Shown piece by piece: positions 54,138 through 62,989 of a stretch of 64,000 bases of DNA. Position 1 is the stretch's first letter. Each line of letters opens with the position of its first letter. The stretch spans positions 620,001-684,000 of the forward strand of contig NZ_JACHGJ010000002.1 of NCBI RefSeq assembly GCF_014207565.1, written 5' to 3'. Origin of the DNA: Spirochaeta isovalerica (GTDB lineage: Bacteria > Spirochaetota > Spirochaetia > DSM-2461). A program made the position numbers and the translations under genes. The notes beneath the pieces are model-generated. The model had not been told where the DNA came from, ran no database searches, and saw only the letters and a list, made by a program, of their open reading frames with translations.

Positions 54138-57100
54138 ATGGAAAAGAAAAAGGAAATCTTTCTGATTCCCTATTCCCATCTGGATACTCAATGGCGATGG
54201 GAATATCCTACGACGATTAATAAGTATATAAAGAACACTCTGGACGAAAGCATAGAGATGTTCAGAAAATATCCCGATCACCATTTTAACTTCACCGGAG
54301 CCATCCGGTATCAGATGATGAAGGAGTATTTCCCCGAAGAGTTCGAAGAGGTCAAGAAACTCGTTGGGGAAGAGCGGTGGCACCTGGCCGGCACCTGCCT
54401 CGATGAGACCGACGCCCTGGTTCCTGCTTCGGAATCGATGATCAGAAATATCCTCTACGGCGATAAGTGGCAGATGAAGGAATTCGGCCGGAGCAGCCGC
54501 GACTATATGATTCCCGACTGCTTCGGATTTCCCGGCAACATGCCTACGCTTCTGGCCCATTGCGGAATCCGGGGATTTTCCAGCCAGAAGCTGACCTGGG
54601 GGTCCTCAGTGGGAATCCCCTTTGAAATCGGTATGTGGAAAGGCCCGGACGGCAGCGAGATCGTCAGCGCTCTCAACCCCTGCCGATACGACGCTCATCT
54701 GGAACTCCCACTCTATATCAATCCCTCCAGGCTGGCGCGATTAACCCGGCTGGGCAAAAAGAACGGTATCTGGAAATCCTTTCAATATTACGGCGTCGGC
54801 GATATCGGTGGGGCCCCAACGGAGGGGTCGATCCGGAGAGCGCTGGCGAGCATCCGCCATTACGCCCGAAAAGCGAAAGGACTTGTCGTCCGGCAGGGCG
54901 CGGCCGATCAGTTTTTCAATGAAGTCACTGACGAGGAAAAAAGGCGGATGGACCGCTATGAAGGGGATTTCCTTCTGACCAACCACAGCGCGGGAACCAT
55001 TACCTCCGCGGCGATCATGAAGCGCTGGAACAGGAAAAACGAACAGCTCGCTTTTGCGGCGGAAGCGGCGGCTCTTTCGGCGATGGTTAACGCCGGACTT
55101 CCCTATCCGGAAGAGAAGATCGAATCGGCCTGGAGGCTGGTCATCGGAAATCAGATGCACGACATTCTTCCCGGCACATCGACTCCGACAGCCTATGAGT
55201 TCTCTCACAACGATGAAGTGATCGCCCTTAAAACCTGGAGCCATATCCTCGACGATTCGGCGGAAGCCATAGCGCCCCTTGTCAAAGGAGAGGGGAATAT
55301 CCTTTTCTTCAATCCGCTGGTTCAAAGCAGACGGGAACCTGTCGATCTGGAGATGGACCTCTCTGAAGATCCTGTAGAGGGTCGGGTCGTTCTGGAAAGC
55401 GGAACAGGAGAGACCTATCCCGGAGAATTGAAGAAAGTCGGTGAAAGGCGTTACGCCCTGTCCTTTATTCCGGAACTCCCTCCATCGAGCTGGACGCGAT
55501 TCTCCCTTCGCTCGCCGGGCCTGAAGGATCAGGTCGCCGTGGACGATCCCGTTACCCTGGAGAGGAATGGGGCTGGATTTGTTCTGGAGAACGGCCGGTA
55601 CCGTGTGTCTTTATCAATGAAAGGCGCTCTTTCCTCTGTTTTCTGCAAAGAAGCGGATAGAGAGCTGCTCGGGAAACCTCTGGCCTATGAATTTCAGAAA
55701 GAGAGGCCGATGAAATTCCCGGCCTGGAATATGGATTGGCGTGACAGAAAGAAAGCTCCCTTCTGCAGAATTGAAGAGGGGAGCGAAATCCATGTACTTG
55801 AACACTCTTCCCTTCGCGTAACCCTGCAGGTCGTGACAAATTATCAGTCTTCGCAGTTCTTCCGGGAGATCAGCCTCTCCGCCGGTTCCGATCTGGTCGA
55901 GATCACGGAGAGAATTAATTGGCGTGAGACCGGTTGTACTTTCAAAGTGGCCTTTACTGCGGCATTGGAGGAACCGGAGTTCACCTGTAACTGGGAAACT
56001 TCCCGCATTAAGAGGGATGTAAATCACAAAAAGATTTTTGAAGTCCCCTCGCGGCAGTGGGCCGATCTCAGCGGGAAAAAACATGGATTTTCCATTATCG
56101 AGGATTCAAAGTACGGATGGGACCGTCCCGAGGCGAATACCATCAGGATGACGCTCCTTTATACACCGGCTCTCCGTTATACCAATGGTTTCTGGGATCA
56201 GAAGACTCACGACTGGGGTGAACACACCATTCGGTACGGCATTTACGGTCACGGCGGTGACTGGAGGGGGACCGATCGCGTGGCCAGAGCGTTTAATCAG
56301 CCCGTTCGGTCTTTTCTGGTAGAGGGGAAGGATGGAGCGGATAAAGCGGATATCGGTTCTCTGCTGCAGCTGAGTTCCCATCAGTTCGGCGTCATGGCAG
56401 TTAAAAAGAGCGAGAGCGATGATGCGATTCTTGTCCGTCTTTATGAAAGAGAAGGCCGCTACGGCCGGGCTGCGCTATCCTTTTCCCATGCCGTCAGCCG
56501 CGTCGTTGAAGTCAACGGCCTCGAGGAACCCATTGAAGCCGTCGGGTTTAAGGGGAACAGTTTTGAGGTTGCCATGGGAGCCAGCAGCGTCAAGGCTTTT
56601 GTCGTCACGCTGAAAGATACAGCGGGCATAACAGAAATTCATAGCACGCCGATTCCTCTTGAATGGGACGACCGTCTGATCGGAGGGAACGGTGAGGATT
56701 CGGGAGCTCTCTTTCCCGAAGAGATTACGCCTGACAGAATTTCCGCCGGAACCGTGGAATTTTATCTGAACAGGGGAGATGGGGACAATGCCATGAGCTT
56801 CCGGGGGCAGACAATCAAACTTCCCGAAGGGTACAACAGCCTGTCTCTGCTGGCCGGAGCCGAAAGGGATACCCATGTGTCCTTCAAGTGGCTGGACAGT
56901 CAAGGAAATCTTCTGAGTGAAGAGAACCGCACCATTCCGGCGATGACCGGATATGAGGGCCAATGGGACAGGAGAATCTGGAAGAGAGAACCGAAGCACC
57001 ATCTGAAGCACCGCAGAGACTACGCCTGGCTGAACAAATGCACCGGCGTTGAACCGGGATTTATCAACCGCGACCGCCTCGAATGGTTCGCCTCTCACAC

Positions 57101-57290
57101 CCATGACCGGGGGGCCGATAAAACCTATCGATACGGGTATCTTCACAATGTGACCATGGCCATTCCCGATGGGGCCGCTTCTCTGCTTCTTCCCGAAAGG
57201 GATAAGACCTGGATTCTGGCTGCTGCGGCATCGAAGCGCCCTGTAATGGTAAAAAGCATTCAGAAGCTTTCGGACAAGTTTGACTTTTAG
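54138..57290 (+). CDS. GH38 alpha-mannosidase (first of three)
   Basis: 1050 residues. The zinc/catalytic motif YSHLDTQWRW is at the very start (His14, Asp16) and the nucleophile Asp127 is in IPDCFGFPGN. The mid-domain QMHDILPGTSTPTAYEF is the conserved His region. A long C-terminal beta portion contains HDWGEHTIRYGIYGH and PVRSF, and the last roughly 200 residues (from about 840) look like an added beta-sandwich domain. No signal peptide. GH38 enzymes cleave terminal alpha-mannosyl links with retention, using a divalent metal. It opens the operon under the promoter at 54031; the next gene starts 11 bp after the stop. Linkage specificity (alpha-1,2/1,3/1,6) cannot be read. Confidence 0.94.
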   Translation: MEKKKEIFLIPYSHLDTQWRWEYPTTINKYIKNTLDESIEMFRKYPDHHFNFTGAIRYQMMKEYFPEEFEEVKKLVGEERWHLAGTCLDETDALVPASESMIRNILYGDKWQMKEFGRSSRDYMIPDCFGFPGNMPTLLAHCGIRGFSSQKLTWGSSVGIPFEIGMWKGPDGSEIVSALNPCRYDAHLELPLYINPSRLARLTRLGKKNGIWKSFQYYGVGDIGGAPTEGSIRRALASIRHYARKAKGLVVRQGAADQFFNEVTDEEKRRMDRYEGDFLLTNHSAGTITSAAIMKRWNRKNEQLAFAAEAAALSAMVNAGLPYPEEKIESAWRLVIGNQMHDILPGTSTPTAYEFSHNDEVIALKTWSHILDDSAEAIAPLVKGEGNILFFNPLVQSRREPVDLEMDLSEDPVEGRVVLESGTGETYPGELKKVGERRYALSFIPELPPSSWTRFSLRSPGLKDQVAVDDPVTLERNGAGFVLENGRYRVSLSMKGALSSVFCKEADRELLGKPLAYEFQKERPMKFPAWNMDWRDRKKAPFCRIEEGSEIHVLEHSSLRVTLQVVTNYQSSQFFREISLSAGSDLVEITERINWRETGCTFKVAFTAALEEPEFTCNWETSRIKRDVNHKKIFEVPSRQWADLSGKKHGFSIIEDSKYGWDRPEANTIRMTLLYTPALRYTNGFWDQKTHDWGEHTIRYGIYGHGGDWRGTDRVARAFNQPVRSFLVEGKDGADKADIGSLLQLSSHQFGVMAVKKSESDDAILVRLYEREGRYGRAALSFSHAVSRVVEVNGLEEPIEAVGFKGNSFEVAMGASSVKAFVVTLKDTAGITEIHSTPIPLEWDDRLIGGNGEDSGALFPEEITPDRISAGTVEFYLNRGDGDNAMSFRGQTIKLPEGYNSLSLLAGAERDTHVSFKWLDSQGNLLSEENRTIPAMTGYEGQWDRRIWKREPKHHLKHRRDYAWLNKCTGVEPGFINRDRLEWFASHTHDRGADKTYRYGYLHNVTMAIPDGAASLLLPERDKTWILAAAASKRPVMVKSIQKLSDKFDF

Positions 57291-57301
57291 GGGATGGATC
57301 A

Positions 57302-60265
57302 ATGAATGTTATGAAAAGAGTTCAAAAACAGATAGATAGGACTGTCGGCGGTTTTATCTTACGCGGCGCCGTAACGGAAGAACCGGTTCCCTTCTCTGAA
57401 CGGGAAGGCCTGGTTTACAAAGAATATAAAGTCGGAGATTCCTGGGGAAAGCTTTTTGACTGCGCCTGGTTTCACCTGACCGGGAAAGTTGACCCGGCCC
57501 CGGGCGAGCCGGTTTTCCTGAAGCTGGATATGAACTGCGAAGCTCTTCTCTATGACAGGGAGGGGAATCCCCTGAAAGGTTTTACCAACGGCAGCTCTGT
57601 TTTCGGTTTTATGGGCTATCTGGGAGATCCGGGAAAGTACTATTACCCCCTTGAGAATTTTACCGACGGACAGGGGAATGTGGAGCTCTGGATCGATGCG
57701 GGAATGAACGACCTCTTCGGGAACGTAAAGAAAAAAGGCCGTATTGAGATCGTCGAAATGGTAACCCGTGATATGAACATGAGAGCCCTCTATTACGATC
57801 TGAAGGTTCTTCGGGACCTGAAGATAGGGTCGATGAAACTGGACCGCGAGGCGTTCCGGATTTACAGAAAAGGACTGATGAAAGTCCGGGCCATTATCAA
57901 CAGACAGAAACCCGGCTGGGTGTCCGAAGCGCTAGAGCTTACGGAAGAACTGTTGAAGACCCCTTCGAAACTGGATCATCAGATCAGTTCGATCGGCCAT
58001 GCCCATCTGGATCTCGCCTGGCTGTGGCCTATCCGGGAAACCTGGAGAAAGGGCGCCCGAACCTTTGCCAATGTCCTGAGGCTGATGGAGGATTACCCCG
58101 ACTTCAAATTCGGAGCCAGCCAGCCCCAGCTCTATCAGTGGGTGAAGGATCAGCATCCCGGGCTTTATGAAGAGGTAAAGCAAAGAGTGGCCGAGGGCCG
58201 CTGGGAAGTCCAGGGGGGAATGTGGGTCGAAGCCGATACCAATGTTTCGGGAGAGGAAGCTCTGGTCCGCCAGATGCTCTATGGAATCCGCTTCTTTCAG
58301 AAGGAGTTCGGCATCCGGGTCGACAGTCTCTGGCTCCCCGATGTCTTCGGCTATTCGGGGAATATGCCCCAGATCATAAAAAAGTCCGGTCTCGATAATT
58401 TCATGACCATTAAAATCTCCTGGAACGATACGAACAAATTTCCCCACCATACCTTCAACTGGCAGGGAATTGACGGTTCGGAAGTTTTTGCCCATATGCC
58501 GCCCGAAGGGGAGTATAACAGCCCGGCCAATGTCTATTTTCTACTGAAATCGGCCAGAAATTACCGGGAAAAACACATTGACAACAGAACGCTGAATCTC
58601 TTCGGCGTCGGAGACGGCGGCGGCGGTCCAGCGGCCTCTCATGTGGAGAGAATCAGAAGGCTGAACGGCACTGCGCCTATGCCCCGGGTAAAAATGGAGT
58701 TCGCAAGAGATTTCTTTTCCAGGCTATCGATGATAAAAGAGAAATTCCCCTCTTACCGGGGCGAACTGTATCTGGAGAAGCACAGGGGAACCTATACTTC
58801 TCAGGGGTGGGTGAAGTATTACAACCGCCGCATGGAACAGAAGCTCAAAACTCTGGAAACTCTGCTGGTTCAGACCGGACGGTACGGAGAATTCAAAGAG
58901 GAGGTCCGCGCTATCTGGAAAGAAGTTCTGCTCTATCAGTTTCACGATATCCTACCGGGATCTTCGATTAAACGGGTGTACAAGGAGTGTCTGGAGCGGT
59001 ATGAAGCTCTGGATAAACAAACTGATGAGATATTCCGTCATGTAACAGGACAGTCTCCTCTTTCTTCAGAAGAAACAGTCTCATTGAAAGAGTTGTCGGC
59101 CTACAATCCCCTTCCTGTTCCTCTCCGGGCTCAGCGCTTCACGGGACAGGAGTATCAGGAACTCCATCTGTCTCCCTTATCCTCTACGGTAAGAGACGCC
59201 GGTTCCTGGAAAAGAGAAGCTTCTGAAAATAACCGGATGCTGGAAAACGATCGGATCCTGGTGAAATTCAATCGCCGCGGAGCCATCGCTTCCATCAGAG
59301 ACAAAAAAAGCGGGCGCAAAGTACTGCGGGGAACAGCAAACCGCTTAACCGTCTATTCGGATATCGCCAATGCCTGGGACATCTTCCGCTTTTACCGCCT
59401 GCTGCCCAAACGCCATATGAAGCTGATCGAAAGCAGGGCTTTCCGGTACGGACCGGTGCGGGAAATCGTACAGCGCTACGTATACGGCAGAAGCCGGATG
59501 ACTCAGATCATCAGGCTCCGTGATGGCGAAAGCCGTCTCGATTTTGAACTCCACGGAGACTGGCAGAACAATAAGAAAATGGTCCGGACCGCTTTTCCTC
59601 TCAACCTGAAAACCGATGTGGCTGTCTTCGATATTCAGTTCGGATCGCTTAAGAGATCGGCGCGGAATAAAACGAAGATCGAGCGGGCCCAGTACGAAAT
59701 GTGCGGACACAACTGGGTCGATATGAATGACGGAGAAAGGGGGGCGGCGCTGTTCACCGACAGCAAATACGGTTTCAGAACCAAAAACAACACATTGGAT
59801 CTCAACCTGATTAAATCGACCAATTACCCGGCTAAACGGGGGGATCTGGGGCTGCATGATATCAGATATGCCTTTTTTGTCCACGATGGCGATCACCTCG
59901 CTGCAAAGGTTGATGAAAAAGCTATGGAATTCAATACCTGGATACCCTTCGGGAAGAGCTCTCTGGATTGCGGTCAGCCCCTCTTCGAGCTGGACAGCGA
60001 AGCTATCACCTACTCAGCGTTGAAAGAGAGTGAAGACAGCGATGCCCTGATCCTCCGTCTCTATGAGCGCAATGGCCGGGAAGAAAGGGTCATGCTGAAA
60101 ATCAACCGCTCAGTTGAAAGCCTGTATGAGACCAATATGGTTGAAGAGAACCCGGTAAAAATCTGTGATGGCAATAGGGCCGATCTCTCATTCGGACCTT
60201 TTGAAGTTAAAACGATTCAGATTCTGTTAAAGGGCAGCCGCTCTTCAGAGGAGAAACCGCTCTGA
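57302..60265 (+). CDS. GH38 alpha-mannosidase (second of three)
   Basis: 987 residues. It differs from its neighbour by an N-terminal beta-domain of about 225 residues (FDCAWFHLTGKVDPAPGEPVFLKLD) ahead of the catalytic barrel, as in eukaryotic-like Ams1/MAN2C1-type alpha-mannosidases. The metal motif IGHAHLDLAWLWPIRET has His235 and Asp237, the nucleophile is Asp347 (WLPDVFGYSGNMPQI), and QFHDILPGSSIKRVY is the conserved His region. No signal peptide: cytoplasmic. Its stop overlaps the ROK start by 1 bp (TGATG). Being from another subgroup than the first GH38, it probably handles a different linkage of the same glycan. Confidence 0.95.
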   Translation: MNVMKRVQKQIDRTVGGFILRGAVTEEPVPFSEREGLVYKEYKVGDSWGKLFDCAWFHLTGKVDPAPGEPVFLKLDMNCEALLYDREGNPLKGFTNGSSVFGFMGYLGDPGKYYYPLENFTDGQGNVELWIDAGMNDLFGNVKKKGRIEIVEMVTRDMNMRALYYDLKVLRDLKIGSMKLDREAFRIYRKGLMKVRAIINRQKPGWVSEALELTEELLKTPSKLDHQISSIGHAHLDLAWLWPIRETWRKGARTFANVLRLMEDYPDFKFGASQPQLYQWVKDQHPGLYEEVKQRVAEGRWEVQGGMWVEADTNVSGEEALVRQMLYGIRFFQKEFGIRVDSLWLPDVFGYSGNMPQIIKKSGLDNFMTIKISWNDTNKFPHHTFNWQGIDGSEVFAHMPPEGEYNSPANVYFLLKSARNYREKHIDNRTLNLFGVGDGGGGPAASHVERIRRLNGTAPMPRVKMEFARDFFSRLSMIKEKFPSYRGELYLEKHRGTYTSQGWVKYYNRRMEQKLKTLETLLVQTGRYGEFKEEVRAIWKEVLLYQFHDILPGSSIKRVYKECLERYEALDKQTDEIFRHVTGQSPLSSEETVSLKELSAYNPLPVPLRAQRFTGQEYQELHLSPLSSTVRDAGSWKREASENNRMLENDRILVKFNRRGAIASIRDKKSGRKVLRGTANRLTVYSDIANAWDIFRFYRLLPKRHMKLIESRAFRYGPVREIVQRYVYGRSRMTQIIRLRDGESRLDFELHGDWQNNKKMVRTAFPLNLKTDVAVFDIQFGSLKRSARNKTKIERAQYEMCGHNWVDMNDGERGAALFTDSKYGFRTKNNTLDLNLIKSTNYPAKRGDLGLHDIRYAFFVHDGDHLAAKVDEKAMEFNTWIPFGKSSLDCGQPLFELDSEAITYSALKESEDSDALILRLYERNGREERVMLKINRSVESLYETNMVEENPVKICDGNRADLSFGPFEVKTIQILLKGSRSSEEKPL

Positions 60266-61206
60266 TGGGAGATTTTTCCTTCGCCGCCGATATGGGCGGC
60301 ACCCGGATCAAGCTCGGACTGGTTTCGCAGGGGAGGATCCTGGCGCGAAAAGTTCTGCCGTCTGAATCGCACAGACCGGTTGAATGGCAGATGAAAAGGA
60401 TTAAAGATGAGTGGCTGGCTCTCTGCCGGGAAAGAGGGCTCGTTATTCATGGTTCCCGTGGAGCGGGAATCGCTTTTCCGGCGATCATCGACCGGCATGA
60501 GAACAAACCGACCGATTATTACGGGAAGTTTCCAGGCTCCACGGACTTTGACTTTTCCCGATGGGCCGATGAGGAATTATCCTGTTCCATCGTTCTGGAA
60601 AATGATGCCCGATGCGCCCTTCTGGGAGAGAGCCGCTACGGCGCCGGAAAAGATACAGCCAATCTGGCTTTGTTCACCCTCGGTACGGGCATTGGCTCGG
60701 CCATCATGGAGAACTCCAAACTGACCGGCGGCGAACGGGGAAACTCGGGAAATCTGCTGGGCCATCGCCCTTCGGGGGGTGAGGGCATTCCCTGTGTCTG
60801 CGGCCGTAAGGACTGCGCCGAAGCCCGAACCTCTTTAAAGATTTTAAATGAGAGAATCAGGAGCCGTTCCGATTACGGGACCAGCCGGCTGAGCCGTTAT
60901 GAGACGGTTGATTACCGGATTCTCTTCGACTGCCGGAGAGAGGGCGATGCCCCGGCCCGGGAGATCAGCAATTCGGTTATGGAAATCTGGGCGGACGCCA
61001 TGATTCCCGCGCTGGAGGAATTTCAGGCCGAGAGAGTGATCATCGGAGGGGGGATCATGGCCAGCGGCGATATCATCCTGCCCTATGTTCAAGAGCGTCT
61101 GAAGAAGGTCAATCCTTCGATAGTCTGCAGAGCCGCGCTCTGCGGCGATGATGCTGGACTGCTCGGAGCGGCGGAACTGTTAACCATAGGAGATTGTAAT
61201 GGATAA
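60265..61206 (+). CDS. ROK-family sugar kinase
   Basis: 313 residues without the N-terminal helix-turn-helix of ROK repressors, so a kinase. The ATP phosphate motif DMGGTRIKLG is near 9-18, LENDARCALLGE carries the catalytic Asp, TLGTGIGSAI the second phosphate loop, and the ROK zinc motif is GH...CVCGRKDCAEA (three Cys plus His). ROK kinases phosphorylate glucose, fructose, mannose or N-acetylhexosamines. Between GH38 alpha-mannosidases and a mannose-6-phosphate isomerase, mannokinase is the likely activity. It is coupled to both neighbours by overlaps (1 bp upstream, 8 bp downstream). Confidence 0.93.
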   Translation: MGDFSFAADMGGTRIKLGLVSQGRILARKVLPSESHRPVEWQMKRIKDEWLALCRERGLVIHGSRGAGIAFPAIIDRHENKPTDYYGKFPGSTDFDFSRWADEELSCSIVLENDARCALLGESRYGAGKDTANLALFTLGTGIGSAIMENSKLTGGERGNSGNLLGHRPSGGEGIPCVCGRKDCAEARTSLKILNERIRSRSDYGTSRLSRYETVDYRILFDCRREGDAPAREISNSVMEIWADAMIPALEEFQAERVIIGGGIMASGDIILPYVQERLKKVNPSIVCRAALCGDDAGLLGAAELLTIGDCNG

Positions 61207-62989
61207 GAGGGGAAAGGGGAGATTCGACCTGACTCCCGGGATAGCTGTGGACGGTTTTGAAAAGGATATCTGTCGCGGTTTTGATGAGATTTATAGAAAG
61301 ATACAGGAGTCTGTTGATCATCTTGCTAAAGATAAGACCACAGTTGTCGTGGAATATTATCCCGGTGTTCACAGGGAATTGGGAGAACAGCTCCGCCGGG
61401 GACTGGGAGCGGAGCATTTTTTCCTGTCCGATGAGATCTATATCCCCCTGGATCAGGCCGAAAGCAAAATCAGCCGCGATTTGACTCAGGACAGGGTCCG
61501 CGGCGTCATGAGCACCTACCGTCTGGAAGAATTTGCCGATGGGGAAAAGCTGGCGGCCCTCCGCGGCGAAGCGGCAGCTGTTTCCGAAGGCCTCGTGCTC
61601 ATCTGCGGTGTCGGGGCTTATCTCATCGCCGAACCGGACATTCTTATTTACGCCGAGCTGACGCGCTGGGAGATCCAGAAGCGTTACCGCCGCAAAGAGC
61701 TGGCCAACCTCTTCGGTGATAATTACGGCGAGGATTTTCTGCGGATGTACAAGAGGGCCTTTTTCTTCGACTGGAGAATGGGCGACCGCAAAAAAAGAGA
61801 GCTCTATCATAAGGCGGACTTCTTTCTCGATGCGAACAGGCCTGACGCGCCGGTTCTGATTCCGGCCCGGGCCGCAGAAGCCGCTCTGGATTTATGTGTC
61901 TCCCGGCCTTTCCGACTCGTGCCCTATTACGATGCGGGTCCCTGGGGCGGACAGTGGATGAAAGAGCAATTCGGCCTCGATAAGGATTCGGACAATTTCG
62001 CCTGGAGTTTCGACGGCGTTCCCGAAGAGAACAGCCTCATATTCCGCTTCGGCGATGCGGCTTATGAGATGCCCGCCATCAATGTTGTTCATATGAGACC
62101 CACGGAACTGCTGGGGGCGAAGACGGAAGCCCGTTTCGGAGCGGAGTTCCCCATCCGCTTCGATATGCTCGATACGATGGGAGGGGGGAATCTCAGTCTT
62201 CAGGTCCACCCGACAACAGATTTTATCCGCGAATCCTACGGCATGAGTTATACCCAGGATGAGAGTTACTACATCCTTGAAGCGGAGGATGACGCTTCGG
62301 TCTACCTTGGCGTGAAAGAGGGAACCGAACTGTCCGAACTGATCGGAGCACTCAGGGAGAGCCAGAGCACGGGAAGAGAATTCGATGCGGAAAAATACAT
62401 CAACAGGTTCCCGGCGGGAAAGCACGATCACTTCATGATCCCCGGGGGAACCATTCACTGCTCGGGGAAAAACACCATGGTTCTCGAAATATCGGCGACG
62501 CCCTATATCTTTACGTTCAAGCTCTGGGACTGGAACCGCAACGGCCTTGACGGCCGGCCCCGTCCCGTTCATATCGACGAGGGGGAACAGGTCATCGATA
62601 TGACCCGCGACCGTGACAGGATACTTTCCGACGGGTTTATCAATCCTCTGGAACCGGTTGCCGAAGGACAGGGATGGCGGGAGGAGAGAACGGGACTCCA
62701 TGAGCTGGAATTTATTGAAACAAGGCGCCACTGGTTTACCGGTACGGTTCCCCACGACACGGAAGGCACGGTTCATGTTCTCAACCTGGTTCAGGGCGAC
62801 GAAGTGATTGTAGAAAGTCCTTCCGGCGCCTTTGACCCGATGCGCATTCACTATGCCGAGACATTTATCGTTCCCGCCGGTGCCGGAGAATACACCATTC
62901 GCCCCGCTGCTGGCCGGCCGGCGCAAGAGTTCGCCACAATCAAGGCTTTTGTAAGAGGCACGAGACGGAACAGGAGAGAAGAGAAATGA
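61199..62989 (+). CDS. Mannose-6-phosphate isomerase (class I) with N-terminal kinase-like domain
   Basis: 596 residues. The C-terminal part, about 230-590, is a type I phosphomannose isomerase: PYYDAGPWGGQWM, zinc-ligand regions NLSLQVHPTTDF and HDHFMIPGGTIHCSG, and the cupin closing segment HYAETFIVPAGAGEY. It converts mannose-6-phosphate to fructose-6-phosphate. The first roughly 225 residues are unlike ordinary ManA. They have the strand-helix pattern of a uridine-kinase-like fold (VVVEYYPGVHRELGEQLRRGL; LIYAELTRWEIQKRYRRKELANLF; DFFLDANRP), but no Walker A P-loop where one would be. The start overlaps the ROK gene by 8 bp and the end overlaps the third GH38 (ATGA). Confidence 0.88.
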   Translation: MDKRGKGRFDLTPGIAVDGFEKDICRGFDEIYRKIQESVDHLAKDKTTVVVEYYPGVHRELGEQLRRGLGAEHFFLSDEIYIPLDQAESKISRDLTQDRVRGVMSTYRLEEFADGEKLAALRGEAAAVSEGLVLICGVGAYLIAEPDILIYAELTRWEIQKRYRRKELANLFGDNYGEDFLRMYKRAFFFDWRMGDRKKRELYHKADFFLDANRPDAPVLIPARAAEAALDLCVSRPFRLVPYYDAGPWGGQWMKEQFGLDKDSDNFAWSFDGVPEENSLIFRFGDAAYEMPAINVVHMRPTELLGAKTEARFGAEFPIRFDMLDTMGGGNLSLQVHPTTDFIRESYGMSYTQDESYYILEAEDDASVYLGVKEGTELSELIGALRESQSTGREFDAEKYINRFPAGKHDHFMIPGGTIHCSGKNTMVLEISATPYIFTFKLWDWNRNGLDGRPRPVHIDEGEQVIDMTRDRDRILSDGFINPLEPVAEGQGWREERTGLHELEFIETRRHWFTGTVPHDTEGTVHVLNLVQGDEVIVESPSGAFDPMRIHYAETFIVPAGAGEYTIRPAAGRPAQEFATIKAFVRGTRRNRREEK

